A stretch of 5,768 bases of DNA from an uncultured Ruminococcus sp. (GTDB taxonomy: Bacteria; Bacillota; Clostridia; Oscillospirales; Acutalibacteraceae): assembly GCA_902773065.1 (NCBI GenBank), contig CACYDD010000266.1, positions 1-5,768 of the forward strand, read 5' to 3'. The position numbers and the translations under genes are program-made. Shown piece by piece: positions 5,565 to 5,768 of the stretch. The notes beneath the pieces are model-generated. The model saw only the letters and a list, made by a program, of their open reading frames with translations, did not search any database and was not told the origin of the DNA. How positions within the stretch are numbered: position 1 is the stretch's first letter; the number at the start of each line of letters is the position of its first letter.

Positions 5565-5719
5565 CCATTTTATTGTTTATTTCCAGGGCAGCCGCATGAA
5601 ACTACGTGAAAAAATCGTATATTTTGTATAAAAATAAGCATGATATTTTCGTGTTAGAGTAATTACCGTTTTGATTATTTATATTTTTAGTGAAAAATAG
5701 TTAGTTTAGAAATAAATTG
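5565..5719. other. AT-rich stretch without a gene
   Basis: I find no frame with a ribosome binding site and plausible protein on either strand. The short plus-strand ATG frame at 5596 encodes only 11 residues. No clear -35/-10 pair is visible. It is the upstream region of the sipW promoter and may hold regulator sites that I cannot identify. Confidence 0.5.
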
Positions 5720-5746
5720 TCACAACTTCTGTGTTGTGATTTTCTT
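5720..5746 (+). terminator. Possible plus-strand terminator near the right edge
   Basis: TCACAAC (5720-5726) and GTTGTGA (5733-5739) form a perfect 7-base-pair stem with a 6-base loop, followed on the plus strand by TTTTCTT. The minus-strand side has only CAATTTATT. No rightward gene precedes it in the window, so it may end a small RNA, or serve weakly for a leftward gene beyond the edge. Confidence 0.4.
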
Positions 5747-5768
5747 AATATAGGATTAAGATTTACAA

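Noticed and set aside
5526..5576. Minus-strand 16-codon frame starting ATGGTTGACA
   Set aside because: It overlaps the consensus promoter exactly and has no ribosome binding site; the apparent frame is a by-product of the promoter.

Overview
The window is AT-rich and looks like an anaerobic, low-GC Gram-positive of the Clostridia (a Ruminococcus/Lachnospira-like gut commensal is my inference; no marker gene fixes the species). The pointers are consensus sigma-A promoters with 17-base spacers, AAGGAGG ribosome binding sites, a SipW-type signal peptidase paired with a SipW-dependent exported protein, and a holin-like type I toxin locus.

Layout, right to left, because the main genes lie on the minus strand. 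From 5768 to 5565 there is no gene, only a possible rightward terminator. A perfect TTGACA-N17-TATAAT promoter (5564-5536) starts a leader of about 190 bases rich in dyad symmetry. It is followed by a SipW-type signal peptidase I (5342-4713, GTG start) and, 60 bases later, by a 587-residue TasA/camelysin-like secreted protein with a SipW-dependent signal peptide (4652-2889). A strong hairpin at 2837-2799 ends this two-gene operon. At the left edge, a separate minus-strand gene with its own near-perfect promoter (TTGACA-N17-TATACT) runs off the window. It encodes at least 653 residues of a large exported, surface-type protein with a conventional signal peptide. It is open to base 1 and has no stop in view.

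The 930 bases between these two transcription units hold compact RNA-regulated elements. Locus 1 (2167-2520) is a complete type I toxin-antitoxin module. It has a plus-strand promoter, a leader that can hide the ribosome binding site, a 46-codon membrane toxin gene that is easily missed, and a convergent antisense RNA with a consensus promoter and terminator. Locus 2 (2531-2847) has the regulatory parts of a second module: a plus-strand extended -10 promoter, a sequestered ribosome binding site and an ATG. It also has a minus-strand antisense promoter and a minus-strand terminator, but no convincing toxin body. It reads either as a decayed copy or as a pair of overlapping regulatory RNAs.

Working together (inference): the signal peptidase would release the TasA-like protein from the membrane so it can form an extracellular fibre or matrix, and the large exported protein would add an adhesive surface component. 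The toxin-antitoxin elements are probably independent passengers in the gap.
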